Shown piece after piece: positions 41,824 to 49,299 of a DNA stretch of 49,299 nucleotides. The notes below the pieces were generated by a model. That model did no database searches and had not been told where the DNA came from. It saw only the letters and a list, made by a program, of their open reading frames with translations. The stretch comes from Candidatus Segatella intestinihominis (GTDB lineage: Bacteria; Bacteroidota; Bacteroidia; Bacteroidales; Bacteroidaceae). The stretch covers positions 1 through 49,299 of the forward strand of contig URLG01000012.1 of NCBI GenBank assembly GCA_900548535.1. Reading direction: 5' to 3'. Both the position numbers and the translations under genes were made by a program. Each line of letters starts with the position of its first letter. The stretch's first letter is position 1.

Positions 41824-43269
41824 TCATCTAAACAAATCGTCCAGTGTTACTACTTGCTGAAAATCACCACTATACTCATTATATTTCAGTCCATAAGTGG
41901 TAATGAGCGTAGAATGGATTGCTTTCTTTTTAGATATATGCTCTGCCAATGAGTTTTGGCGATGCATCAAGACAGAGTGGTATGACTTGCTAACAGAGAA
42001 TTCCTCATTGTAGAATTTCATCTCACACATATTGATAATGTTGTCTTTTCTATCTATCAACATATCAATCTGTAGTCCTTCCTTGTTCTCGTCACCCTTA
42101 TCGGTCCATGCCGATTGTGCCGAGGAGACACCTGCTATTCCCAAGGCCTCTTTTATTTGATTGATGTGCAGAAAGCAGATTTCTTCAAATGCTATTCCTC
42201 GCCAGCTATTGATGGCAGAAGAGTCAATATTGTGCATCCAGAAGTTGTCGTCTAGGGCATCGTGACCATTTACAAACTTTTGGTAGAATAGGCAGAAAGG
42301 GTCAGTTAATCGATAATACTCTTGTTTCTTGGTATATCCGAAAGGCACGTAAATCTCGATGAAGTCACTAGCGATAAGAGCTCCTAGCATTTTAGAGAGA
42401 TTTCCACCTGCTGGGATATGCAGGGCATCTGATATTTCTATTCTTGTATACCCCATGTGTTTCGTGCCAAGAAAGTTGACAATCCTTTTCATTTCTTCCG
42501 GATTACTGAATACTGAAGCAAAGAGCCTGTCGTATTCTATTTTCAATTTGGCATTGTTGGTGAAGAACAGTTGGTCAATGTTTTGAGCCAAACTGAGACC
42601 TTTTTTCATATAGCCCAAGTAGTAAGGTATGCCTCCAAGAATCATGTATCCTTGGGTGATGTCATATCTAGACATCTTGATGCCTTTGGATTGGTAATAT
42701 GCCTCACATTCATTGAGTGTGAATGGAGCCAACTTGATTTCGTATGTAGTTCTTCCGTATAAGCCTCCGTGGTTGTTTACTAGATTGTTGAGCATCCAAG
42801 AGTTGGCACTGCCGCAGCAAACGAGCATAATATTGCTTCTGTGGCAAGCCCATGTGTTCCAAAAACCTTCGAATGCAGTGATGAAGCCAGAACGAGGAGT
42901 GTCTAGCCAAGGCAATTCATCTAAGAATATGACTTGTCTGCTACCATTGTCTTTCTCTTCTAGATATTTAGAGAGTAGGAAGAAGGCTTCCAACCAATTT
43001 GTTGGGCATTTGCTTTTCTTCATGCCTTGCAGTTGGAGAGATAAGTAGAAATGCTTGAGCTGATTTTTCAAGCTGTTCTTTTCCGTTGCTTCATCAACAG
43101 GAGATAAACCTGCATGTCGGAATGTGATTTTTCCTTTCAAAGCTTCATCTACCAGAAAGGTTTTACCTATACGGCGACGACCATAGATGGCGACAAACTC
43201 TGCTTTGCCGCTGTGATAGAGGTCTTTAATCTCTTTGATTTCCTTTTTCCTTCCAATGATATTTTCCAT
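41824..43269 (-). CDS. AAA-family ATPase with C-terminal DUF234 (archaeal-type ATPase family)
   Basis: 481 residues from ATG 43269. N-terminal P-loop GRRRIGKT in IYGRRRIGKTFLVDEAL, Walker B-like VIFLDELPWLD, sensor-type VCCGSANSWM, then a winged-helix-like stretch and the DUF234 nuclease-like C terminus (LQIDMLIDRKDN followed by MCEMKF, matching a D-x(n)-E-x-K pattern). Members occur in many copies in gut Bacteroidota; role unknown, and a defence or mobile function has been guessed. The gene lies inside a set of matched repeats and is noticeably A/T-rich. Confidence 0.88.
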   Translation of the reverse strand: MENIIGRKKEIKEIKDLYHSGKAEFVAIYGRRRIGKTFLVDEALKGKITFRHAGLSPVDEATEKNSLKNQLKHFYLSLQLQGMKKSKCPTNWLEAFFLLSKYLEEKDNGSRQVIFLDELPWLDTPRSGFITAFEGFWNTWACHRSNIMLVCCGSANSWMLNNLVNNHGGLYGRTTYEIKLAPFTLNECEAYYQSKGIKMSRYDITQGYMILGGIPYYLGYMKKGLSLAQNIDQLFFTNNAKLKIEYDRLFASVFSNPEEMKRIVNFLGTKHMGYTRIEISDALHIPAGGNLSKMLGALIASDFIEIYVPFGYTKKQEYYRLTDPFCLFYQKFVNGHDALDDNFWMHNIDSSAINSWRGIAFEEICFLHINQIKEALGIAGVSSAQSAWTDKGDENKEGLQIDMLIDRKDNIINMCEMKFYNEEFSVSKSYHSVLMHRQNSLAEHISKKKAIHSTLITTYGLKYNEYSGDFQQVVTLDDLFR

Positions 43270-43337
43270 AAAAAGTCGTTTTATTCGTCCGCAAAGATAC
43301 AAAAATGTTTAGTTCCGGACAAATAAAACGACTTTTT
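43270..43337. repeat. 22-bp inverted repeat around the ATPase promoter
   Basis: Left arm 43270-43291 and right arm 43316-43337 are complementary at 21 of 22 positions (AAAAAGTCGTTTTATT then (C/T)GTCCG). They enclose the -7 box at 43292-43299, and the left arm ends next to the start codon: a layout fit for an autoregulatory operator. Confidence 0.88.
43292..43323 (-). promoter_or_regulatory. Promoter TTTG-N20-TATCTTTG of the DUF234 ATPase
   Basis: Minus strand: TTTG (43320-43323), 20 bases, TATCTTTG (43292-43299). Close to the consensus, inside the inverted repeat. Confidence 0.72.
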
Positions 43338-43381
43338 TAAGATTCATTAAGGGATTGTCGCTAGCTTGAAAGTGCTATACT

Positions 43382-43419
43382 ACCGCCATAACTATGCTAA
43401 AAAAGATAGTTATGGCGGT
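43382..43419. terminator. Hairpin, no obvious gene to end
   Basis: ACCGCCATAACTAT (43382-43395) pairs with ATAGTTATGGCGGT (43406-43419), with T-rich sequence after it on the plus strand. Related in core sequence to the hairpin on the other side of the ATPase gene. Confidence 0.65.
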
Positions 43420-43479
43420 GTTGGCTGTCTTTCTTTATTTATGTTTTGTTATTATTGTTTTATATTCATTTGCCGTTTG

Positions 43480-43530
43480 CAAAGATATATAAAATAGGTG
43501 GAAGTGGATTGGTTCAAAACGGTTCAATTT
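43480..43530 (-). repeat. Repeat module, right copy
   Basis: CAAAGATA (43480-43487), 20 bases, then the 23-bp sequence at 43508-43530 identical to 41704-41726. Confidence 0.88.
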
Positions 43531-43605
43531 CTGGCTGCCCCCTGATTTTTCTGCATTTCCTCTGTTTTGGTTCTAGAAACAAATAGATTTGCAAAATAGA
43601 CCTCA

Positions 43606-43847
43606 CACCTCACAAATATACCGTAACTGGTTGTAAATCATACGTTAGTGCTAGTGAGGTGTCGGGGCTGACACCTCACTGACACCTCACAACACCTCAC
43701 AAACAAGAAATTAGATTTTTGTTGTTGGATTTAGAAGAAGAGAATTTTTTATATAAAAATAGTGAGGTGTTGTGAGGTGTGCTTGCCCACACCTCACACC
43801 ATCATAGATATTGTGTATCAGTATGTTATCCCGTGTAGTGTGAGGTG
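43606..43847. repeat. Cluster of nine GTGAGGTG/CACCTCAC words
   Basis: Copies start at 43606, 43654, 43672, 43683, 43693, 43762, 43772, 43790 and 43840, in both orientations. The clearest pair, AGTGAGGTGTC (43653-43663) and GACACCTCACT (43670-43680), forms an 11-bp inverted repeat. Layout is like the GGGACA cluster at 18749. Confidence 0.9.
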
Positions 43848-43918
43848 TGAGGTAGAAAAGGCAATTCGTACTTCTACACAGCACAAAAAGGGGCAAATCC
43901 CTATCTAGTATCCCCAGT

Positions 43919-43985
43919 TTTGTTCCTCGGGACGGCACCAAAGTGCCCACACCGAGGGCACTTTGGTGCCGTCCCGAGGAACAAA
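43919..43985. repeat. 67-base perfect hairpin, 30-bp arms
   Basis: Arm 43919-43948 (begins TTTGTTCCTCGGGACGGCAC) is perfectly complementary to 43956-43985, with a 7-base loop ACACCGA. Too long and G/C-rich for an ordinary terminator here; no T tract. Could be a small palindromic mobile or REP-like element. Confidence 0.92.
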
Positions 43986-44188
43986 TATCAACATCTAGGA
44001 TGGTGTTTCCCTAACTACCTCGATGAAAATTTTATGAAAAAAACTTTCGATAAAAGAGGGGATTGTCAGAAAAATAATGTAACATGTTTGCGGACAGAGC
44101 GGTGGTGTGAAATGGCATTCTTGTTAATTGGGCAGGTAACGTGCAGTGCGGTGTGCGGTCTAAAATCGAAGCTGTGTTTTATATAGTG

Positions 44189-44228
44189 GCGAAAGGCTGT
44201 TTTCTTATGGAGGAAAGCAGCCTTTCGC
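44189..44228. terminator. Hairpin downstream of the nucleoside kinase
   Basis: GCGAAAGGCTG (44189-44199) pairs with CAGCCTTTCGC (44218-44228), TTTTT following on the plus strand. Confidence 0.7.
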
Positions 44229-44237
44229 TTTTTAGTA

Positions 44238-45899
44238 TTAGTAATGGAAGGAGCTGCCACCCAAGAACTCTCTTAGTAAAGAGGTAGGAGGGAGGTTGTT
44301 GTATGGGATGCCCTTGAAGTATTTCAGGAACTTCAGGAGGCGATATGCCTCGGCATACTCCTCACAATTCTCGGGTACCTGCTGCAACAGCGGCTCGGCT
44401 TGCATCTTGATGACAGCCAGCTCATAGAGCATCGCCGTATTGAGCATGGCATCGGCATTCTCCTGGAATGGGAAGATCCACTTGTTCTCGCCGGCTCTTA
44501 CCGATGGCCAGCGATGGATGGTCTCCTGGGCAGATACGCCACGATACTTGTAGTCGCGGATGATGCGGCGCAAGAGGCGATTGTCCGTGGTTGGGATATA
44601 GTTGTGATTGTCCAGCAAGATGGTGGTCAAGGCTGATGCATATACCCTGAATATCTGCTCGTTAGGTATCTGCGAAGTCAACTCAGGGTTGAGGGCGTGG
44701 ATGCCTTCTACCACCAAGACGTTCTCTGGAGTCATCTTCAGTTTCTTGCCGCTCTTCTTGCTCTTGCCCGTCTGGAAATCATACTTCGGCAATTCCACTT
44801 CCTCGCCTCGGAAGAGGGCGTTGAACTGGTCGTTGATGAGCTGCAAGTCGAGGGCATAGATGCTCTCATAATCATATTCTCCATTGTCATCTTTCGGGGT
44901 TTTCTCTCTGTCCACAAAGTAATCGTCCAGGGAAATCTGCAAGGGTTTCAGCCCGTTTACGGCTAGCTGGATGCTCAGTCGCTTGCACGAGGTGGTCTTG
45001 CCCGATGATGACGGACCGGCAAGCAATACCAGTTTCACACCTTTTCTGTTAGCTATCTCCTCGGCTATCTTGGCAATCTTCTTCTCCTGCAAGGCTTCGC
45101 TGATATTGATGATGTCGGTGGTATAGCCTGCGTCCACAGCCTGATTAAAGTCGCCCACGGTGCGGATGCCCAGGATGCTCTGCCAGCGATGGTGCTCCTT
45201 GAATATCTCAAACATCTTGTCTTGCTTGGTCAGTTCGCCCAACTGGTCGGGGTTCTTGACCGAAGGAATGCGCAGCAACATGCCGTCATAGTACTTCTCC
45301 AAGCCGAAGAGGTAGAGCTGGGAGGTGTTGGTGAGCAGCGTGCCGTAGTAGAAATCCACATATTCACCTATTTTATAATAGGTAGTATAGATGGAGCCCG
45401 AAGTCTTCAAGAGCTTCACTTTCTCCACGTCGCCCTTCTCCTCGAACAAGGCGATAGCTTCCTCGGTAGGCACGGTGAAGCGGCGGATAGGCATCTTGGC
45501 ATCGATAATCTCCTGCATGCGCTTGTGGATGATGTTGACATCCTCGTCAGCAAGAGGGCGACCGAGGTGCACATCTACATAGAAGCCATTGGATACCGGA
45601 ATGTCGATGACCACATCGGTGGCAGGATAGATATCTTGCACCGCCTTGCAGAGCACGAAGAAGAGGGTGCGGGTGTAGGCGCGCGAACCCGAGGAGGAGG
45701 TCATGTCGAGGAACTCCACGTCCTTGCTGTTATATACACGGTAGTGCATGCCTTCAACCTTATTATTTACCCTCGCAGAGACCGGTCCATGGGTCATTTT
45801 GAGGTCAAATGCAGAAAAAACATCAAAAAGTGTGCTTCCGATTTCCACTTTCTGAGATTTTTTATTATTTTTGCAACGGATTTGTATCATCTGTTTCAT
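44238..45899 (-). CDS. Nucleoside kinase with N-terminal TGS-like domain (uridine kinase-like)
   Basis: 553 residues. A TGS-like N-terminal domain (about 5-65) and a threonyl-tRNA-synthetase-second-domain-like region (to about 230) are followed by a PRK/uridine-kinase domain from about 280, with GPSSSGKTT (Walker A), SLDDYFVDR and VVEGIHALNP. Such fused kinases are common in Bacteroidota and Firmicutes and likely phosphorylate uridine/cytidine. The uracil phosphoribosyltransferase gene nearby also serves pyrimidine salvage. Confidence 0.92.
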   Translation of the reverse strand: MKQMIQIRCKNNKKSQKVEIGSTLFDVFSAFDLKMTHGPVSARVNNKVEGMHYRVYNSKDVEFLDMTSSSGSRAYTRTLFFVLCKAVQDIYPATDVVIDIPVSNGFYVDVHLGRPLADEDVNIIHKRMQEIIDAKMPIRRFTVPTEEAIALFEEKGDVEKVKLLKTSGSIYTTYYKIGEYVDFYYGTLLTNTSQLYLFGLEKYYDGMLLRIPSVKNPDQLGELTKQDKMFEIFKEHHRWQSILGIRTVGDFNQAVDAGYTTDIINISEALQEKKIAKIAEEIANRKGVKLVLLAGPSSSGKTTSCKRLSIQLAVNGLKPLQISLDDYFVDREKTPKDDNGEYDYESIYALDLQLINDQFNALFRGEEVELPKYDFQTGKSKKSGKKLKMTPENVLVVEGIHALNPELTSQIPNEQIFRVYASALTTILLDNHNYIPTTDNRLLRRIIRDYKYRGVSAQETIHRWPSVRAGENKWIFPFQENADAMLNTAMLYELAVIKMQAEPLLQQVPENCEEYAEAYRLLKFLKYFKGIPYNNLPPTSLLREFLGGSSFHY

Positions 45900-46004
45900 T
45901 AGCGTTACGTTTTTGTTACACGATTATGCATATTTTTCCACGGGGTAAAGTTACGAAGAAATTCGATAACTTGATGAATTTGACAACATAAATTAAGTAA
46001 TAAT

Positions 46005-47714
46005 ATGTCGATTTGGATATTTTTTAGGCTTATCGGAGCACTCGCCCTACTTATGTTCGGTATGAAGACCATGAGCGACAGTTTGCAGAAGATGGCGGGA
46101 CCACAGCTCCGCCACGTGTTAGGTACTATGACCACCAATCGTGTGACGGGCATCCTTTCGGGTACGCTCATCACGGCTGCGGTGCAATCGTCAACAGCCA
46201 CCACGGTGATGACGGTTTCGTTTGTTAATGCCGGTCTCCTCACCCTTGCCCAAGCCATCTCGGTCATCATGGGAGCCAACATCGGAACCACGCTTACCGC
46301 ATGGATTATGAGTGCAGGTTTCTCATTCAACATCACCGACTTCGTATGGCCAGCCTTCTTCTTTGCAATCATCTTGATCTATAGCAAGAAGCGCAAGATA
46401 GTAGGCGATTTCATCTTCGGTATCTCCTTTATGTTCCTCGGTTTGGGAACTTTACGTCAAACCGGTATCGACATGGACTTGGCTCACAATCAGCCAGTTC
46501 TCGATTTCTTCGCAAGCTTTGACCCACAGAGCTTTCTCACCACCATTACATTCTTGATTATTGGTAGTATCCTGACCATGTGTGTGCAGAGTTCGGCAGC
46601 CGTCATGGCCATCACGATGATACTCTGCTCTACTGGCGTATTGCCTATCTATCAGGGCATTGCGCTCGTGATGGGCGAGAACATCGGTACCACCGTGACC
46701 AGTAACGTGGCTGCGCTCACTGCCAATACGCAGGCTCGAAGAGCGGCGATGGCGCACATGGTGTTCAATATCTTCGGTGTGCTGTGGATATTGTGCGTGT
46801 TCAAGCCATTTATCAATCTCGTTTGCGGCTGGGTGGGCTACGACGTGGATATGGCGAAGGGAGCCCCTGGCTTCTATGCCAATGCCGCCAAGCTCTCGTT
46901 TGTGCTTGCTGCCTTCCATACCACCTTCAACCTCTCCAATACCTTTATATTAGTATGGTTTGTCCCACAGATAGAGAAGTTGGTATGCCAGATTATCCGT
47001 CCTAAGAAGAATGCCGAGGAGGATGACTTCCGCCTGCGCTTTATCCAGACGGGTATCATGAAGACCCCTGAAATCTCCGTCTTGGAGGCTCAGAAGGAGA
47101 TCCACTCTTTCGGCGAGCGCATCCAGCGTATGTTTGGCATGGTGAAGGAGTTGCTGGGCGAGACCAATGAGGATAAGTTTGTAAAACTCTATACCCGCAT
47201 CGAGAAGTATGAGGGCATTTCCGACAACATGGAGATAGAGATAGCCAAGTATCTGGACCAGGTGAGCGATGCCCATCTGAGCGATGAGACCAAGGCTAAG
47301 ATTCGCGCCATGCTGCGTGAGATCTCGGAGATAGAGAGTATCGGCGATAGCTGCTACAACATCGCTCGTACGCTGAACCGTCGCATCCGAGGCAAGGAAG
47401 ACTTTATCCCTAACCAGTATGAGCACATGCACCAGATGATGGAACTCACCGACAATGCCCTGACACAGATGAACATCACCCTCGTGGGACATAAGGGCGA
47501 CAATGATGCCAACCTCTCCTTCAACATTGAGAACGAGATCAATAACTATCGCAATCAGTTGAAGAGCCAGAACATCAATGACGTGAACAACCATCTATAT
47601 ACATACGCCATCGGCACCATGTATATGGACATCATTCAGGAATGCGAGAAGCTGGGCGACTATGTGGTTAATGTAGTTGAGGCTCGTATGGGTGTAAGAC
47701 AGCATGAGGCATAA
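46005..47714 (+). CDS. Na/Pi cotransporter family protein with PhoU domain (second copy)
   Basis: 569 residues, exactly the length of the copy at 338-2047. QSSTATT (61-67) and QSSAAVM are the duplicated transport motifs; the PhoU-like C terminus is strongly conserved between copies (for example GISDNMEIEIAKYLDQVSDA is identical). The second half is similar at DNA level too. Probably sodium-driven phosphate uptake. The copies differ mostly in loops of the membrane part and at the C-terminal end. Confidence 0.93.
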   Translation: MSIWIFFRLIGALALLMFGMKTMSDSLQKMAGPQLRHVLGTMTTNRVTGILSGTLITAAVQSSTATTVMTVSFVNAGLLTLAQAISVIMGANIGTTLTAWIMSAGFSFNITDFVWPAFFFAIILIYSKKRKIVGDFIFGISFMFLGLGTLRQTGIDMDLAHNQPVLDFFASFDPQSFLTTITFLIIGSILTMCVQSSAAVMAITMILCSTGVLPIYQGIALVMGENIGTTVTSNVAALTANTQARRAAMAHMVFNIFGVLWILCVFKPFINLVCGWVGYDVDMAKGAPGFYANAAKLSFVLAAFHTTFNLSNTFILVWFVPQIEKLVCQIIRPKKNAEEDDFRLRFIQTGIMKTPEISVLEAQKEIHSFGERIQRMFGMVKELLGETNEDKFVKLYTRIEKYEGISDNMEIEIAKYLDQVSDAHLSDETKAKIRAMLREISEIESIGDSCYNIARTLNRRIRGKEDFIPNQYEHMHQMMELTDNALTQMNITLVGHKGDNDANLSFNIENEINNYRNQLKSQNINDVNNHLYTYAIGTMYMDIIQECEKLGDYVVNVVEARMGVRQHEA

Positions 47715-47718
47715 GAAT

Positions 47719-47758
47719 AAAAAATCCCTTCACCAAGCGAAAGGTGAAGGGATTTTTT
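47719..47758. terminator. Bidirectional terminator, 16-bp stem
   Basis: AAAAAATCCCTTCACC (47719-47734) pairs with GGTGAAGGGATTTTTT (47743-47758), loop AAGCGAAA. Between the convergent transporter and upp genes. Confidence 0.93.
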
Positions 47759-47764
47759 ATGTTT

Positions 47765-48424
47765 TTATAATTTGTTGCCGTAGCAGAGGTCTCCGGCATC
47801 GCCGAAACCAGGTACGATGTACTTGTGCTCGTTGAGTCCCTCGTCGATAGAGGCACACCAGATAGTGGTCTTCTCATCAGGGAAGGTGTTCTTGATGTGC
47901 TCGATGCCCTCAGGAGCGGCAAGCACGCAAGCCACGTGGATGTGCTTAGGGTTGCCCTTGGTGAGGATGGCCTTCAATCCCATCTCCATGCTGATGCCAG
48001 TGGCAAGCATAGGGTCGGCGATGATGAGCGTCTTGCCCTCAATCTCTGGTGTGGCTAGATACTCGATGTGTACGCCAACCTCCGTGTGGCTGTCGTTGGT
48101 ATACTCACGATAAGCGCTGACAAAGGCATTGCCAGAATGGTCGAAAACATTGAGGAATCCCTCATGGAAAGGCAGTCCGGCACGGAAGATGGTGCCAATG
48201 ACTATCTTGTCGGTAGGGAGATTGACATCTGCTACACCAAGCGGTGTAGTAACTTTGGTTGCTTCGTAATCGAGGGTCTTTGATATTTCAAAAGCCTCGT
48301 ACTCACCGATTCTCTTGATATTGTTGCGGAAGAGGAGTCGGTTCTTTTGATAATCACAGTCGCGCATCTCTGCCAAGTAGCGGTTGATGATGCAGTTATG
48401 TTCACTCAGGTTATTAATCTTCAT
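47765..48424 (-). CDS. upp: Uracil phosphoribosyltransferase
   Basis: 219 residues from ATG 48424 (open frame continues upstream to 48451). Family motifs: VIGTIFRAGLPFHEGFL, then the PRPP-binding IIADPMLATGISM and C-terminal GDAGDLCYG. It makes UMP from uracil and PRPP in pyrimidine salvage. Confidence 0.95.
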   Translation of the reverse strand: MKINNLSEHNCIINRYLAEMRDCDYQKNRLLFRNNIKRIGEYEAFEISKTLDYEATKVTTPLGVADVNLPTDKIVIGTIFRAGLPFHEGFLNVFDHSGNAFVSAYREYTNDSHTEVGVHIEYLATPEIEGKTLIIADPMLATGISMEMGLKAILTKGNPKHIHVACVLAAPEGIEHIKNTFPDEKTTIWCASIDEGLNEHKYIVPGFGDAGDLCYGNKL

Positions 48425-48583
48425 AGCTGTAGTTTTTGTGCAAAGGTACAAGAAATCTCGGAATTGACAAAATGTTTTGGGAATATTTGCAAAGTCAACG
48501 TGGCAAATTATGGCTGGAAGGGACGGATTTTAAATTCTTTAACCTAAAAAGATTTTAAAATACATTATTTATATCCAAGAATC

Positions 48584-48614
48584 TTTGCCGTAAAACATAT
48601 TTTTCGTAACTTTG
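48584..48614 (+). promoter_or_regulatory. Promoter TTTG-N19-TAACTTTG for pckA
   Basis: TTTG (48584-48587), 19 bases, TAACTTTG (48607-48614) preceded by TTTTTCG. One of the best consensus promoters in the window, 55 bases before the pckA ATG. Confidence 0.8.
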
Positions 48615-48668
48615 CGGCGGTTTTAAGGAAAGAAAAATATTTCACAACTTATAATACATTTAAATAAA

Positions 48669-49299
48669 ATGGCAAAGTTTGATAAGTCAGTTTTAGCAAA
48701 GTACGGAATCACAGGTACTACTGAGGTTCTTTACAATCCTTCTTACGAGGTATTGTTCAACGAGGAGACTAAGGAAGGTCTCCAGGGTTTTGAGGTTGGT
48801 CAGGAGACTGAGCTCGGTGCAGTTAACGTAATGACTGGTATTTACACTGGTCGTTCTCCTAAGGATAAGTTCATCGTTGACGATGAGAACTCTCACGATA
48901 CAGTATGGTGGGATTCTGAGGAGTATCACAACGATAACCACAAGGCTACGAAGGAGGCTTGGGCAGCTGTAAAGGAGATCGCTAAGAAGGAGCTTTCTAA
49001 CAAGAAATTGTATGTTGTTGATGGTTTCTGCGGTACACACAAGGATACACGTATGAAGGTACGTTTCATCGTTGAGGTTGCTTGGCAGGCTCACTTCGTA
49101 ACAAATATGTTCATCCGTCCTCAGAATGAGGCTGAGTTCGATCAGGAGCCAGACTTCATCGTATACAACGCTTCTAAGGCTAAGGTTGAGAACTGGAAGG
49201 AATTGGGTCTTCACTCAGAGACTGCAGTTGTATTCAACGTAACATCTAAGGAGCAGGTTATCATCAACACATGGTATGGTGGTGAGATGAAGAAGGGTA
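48669..49299 (+). CDS. pckA: Phosphoenolpyruvate carboxykinase (ATP), cut by the window end
   Basis: 210 codons from ATG 48669, open to the last base; the remaining about 60 percent of the enzyme lies outside. MAKFDKSVLAKYGITGTTEV, GIYTGRSPKDKFIV and NMFIRPQ match the N-terminal half of ATP-type PEP carboxykinases. It converts oxaloacetate and PEP; in gut Prevotella-like bacteria it usually works towards oxaloacetate for succinate production. Strong codon bias suggests high expression. Confidence 0.95.
   Translation, partial: MAKFDKSVLAKYGITGTTEVLYNPSYEVLFNEETKEGLQGFEVGQETELGAVNVMTGIYTGRSPKDKFIVDDENSHDTVWWDSEEYHNDNHKATKEAWAAVKEIAKKELSNKKLYVVDGFCGTHKDTRMKVRFIVEVAWQAHFVTNMFIRPQNEAEFDQEPDFIVYNASKAKVENWKELGLHSETAVVFNVTSKEQVIINTWYGGEMKKG

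Larger units (their letters stand above)
43338..44237. other. About 900 bases without a convincing gene, rich in repeats
   Basis: No frame here looks like a gene. It holds a hairpin (43382-43419), the right repeat module (43480-43530), nine GTGAGGTG words (43606-43847), a 67-base near-perfect hairpin (43919-43985) and a hairpin just after the nucleoside kinase gene (44189-44228). An 88-codon frame at 43920-44186 starts inside the 67-base hairpin and is not supported. Confidence 0.7.

Noticed and set aside
43606..43847. CRISPR array
   Set aside because: The repeated words are 8-11 bases, irregularly spaced and in both orientations, with no spacers and no cas genes.
43920..44186. 88-codon plus-strand frame in the repeat-rich gap
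   Set aside because: It begins inside the 67-base hairpin, has no promoter or ribosome site and no recognised family.

Overview
The window looks like a chromosomal segment of a gut-type Bacteroidota, most probably Prevotellaceae (Segatella/Prevotella copri-like). Evidence: promoters of the Bacteroidota type (TAnnTTTG -7 box, usually with a TTTG/TTG about 19-22 bases upstream), a DUF4294 protein, a DUF5106 protein, an animal-type (M28) glutaminyl cyclase, a TGS-domain nucleoside kinase and proteins typical of that phylum. The genus is an inference from overall look; no marker RNA is present.

Layout. 0.3-8 kb: Na/Pi cotransporter, a sirtuin, three tandem FKBP peptidyl-prolyl isomerases, an Lrp/AsnC regulator and a fused gamma-glutamyl hydrolase/renal-type dipeptidase. 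8-12 kb: glutaminyl cyclase, DUF4294 protein and a helix-hairpin-helix outer-membrane-type protein, closely packed. 12-18.7 kb: lipid-linked sugar and phospho-substituent enzymes (DPM1/ArnC-like GT2, ArnT-like GT39, two LtaS/sulfatase-fold membrane proteins). 18.7-20.4 kb: a lone DUF3987 ATPase behind an unusual upstream region with two identical palindromes and three 22-bp tandem repeats. 20.5-28.7 kb: LPS-core-type genes (GT9 with a G7 frameshift, Kdo/InaA-type kinase, DUF6056-like membrane protein, two GT2 and a GT10 fucosyltransferase) plus an AlbA_2 regulator. 28.8-38.7 kb, all on the minus strand: a cytidylyltransferase/oxidoreductase fusion, a class V aminotransferase, a CDP-glycerol glycerophosphotransferase-like enzyme, an LpxL-like acyltransferase, an MsbA-like exporter, MiaB, a PAP2/Aur1-like phosphatase and an epimerase-like SDR. 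38.8-41.4 kb: a DUF5106/thioredoxin-like protein and a proline-rich transglutaminase-like protein. 41.4-44.2 kb: an AAA/DUF234 ATPase bracketed by matched repeats, then about 970 bases without a convincing gene but full of repeats. 44.2-49.3 kb: nucleoside kinase, a second Na/Pi cotransporter, uracil phosphoribosyltransferase and the start of PEP carboxykinase.

How the genes fit together: most of 12-39 kb serves the cell envelope. It holds lipid-A acylation and export, core-sugar transfer and phosphorylation, polyprenyl-phosphate sugar donors, and several enzymes that could add phospho-linked groups. The most interesting candidate system is the 28.8-32.3 kb trio, which looks like a small pathway for making and transferring a CDP-activated (amino-)alcohol phosphate; one of its parts is a fused oxidoreductase domain that has lost its standard catalytic residues. 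Other points worth a second look are the G7 frameshift in the GT9 gene, the repeat-bracketed DUF234 ATPase, the DUF3987 replicon-like locus and its gene-less counterpart near 43.6 kb, and three promoters that sit exactly 5 bases before an ATG (likely leaderless transcripts). No rRNA, tRNA, CRISPR array or complete insertion sequence was seen.
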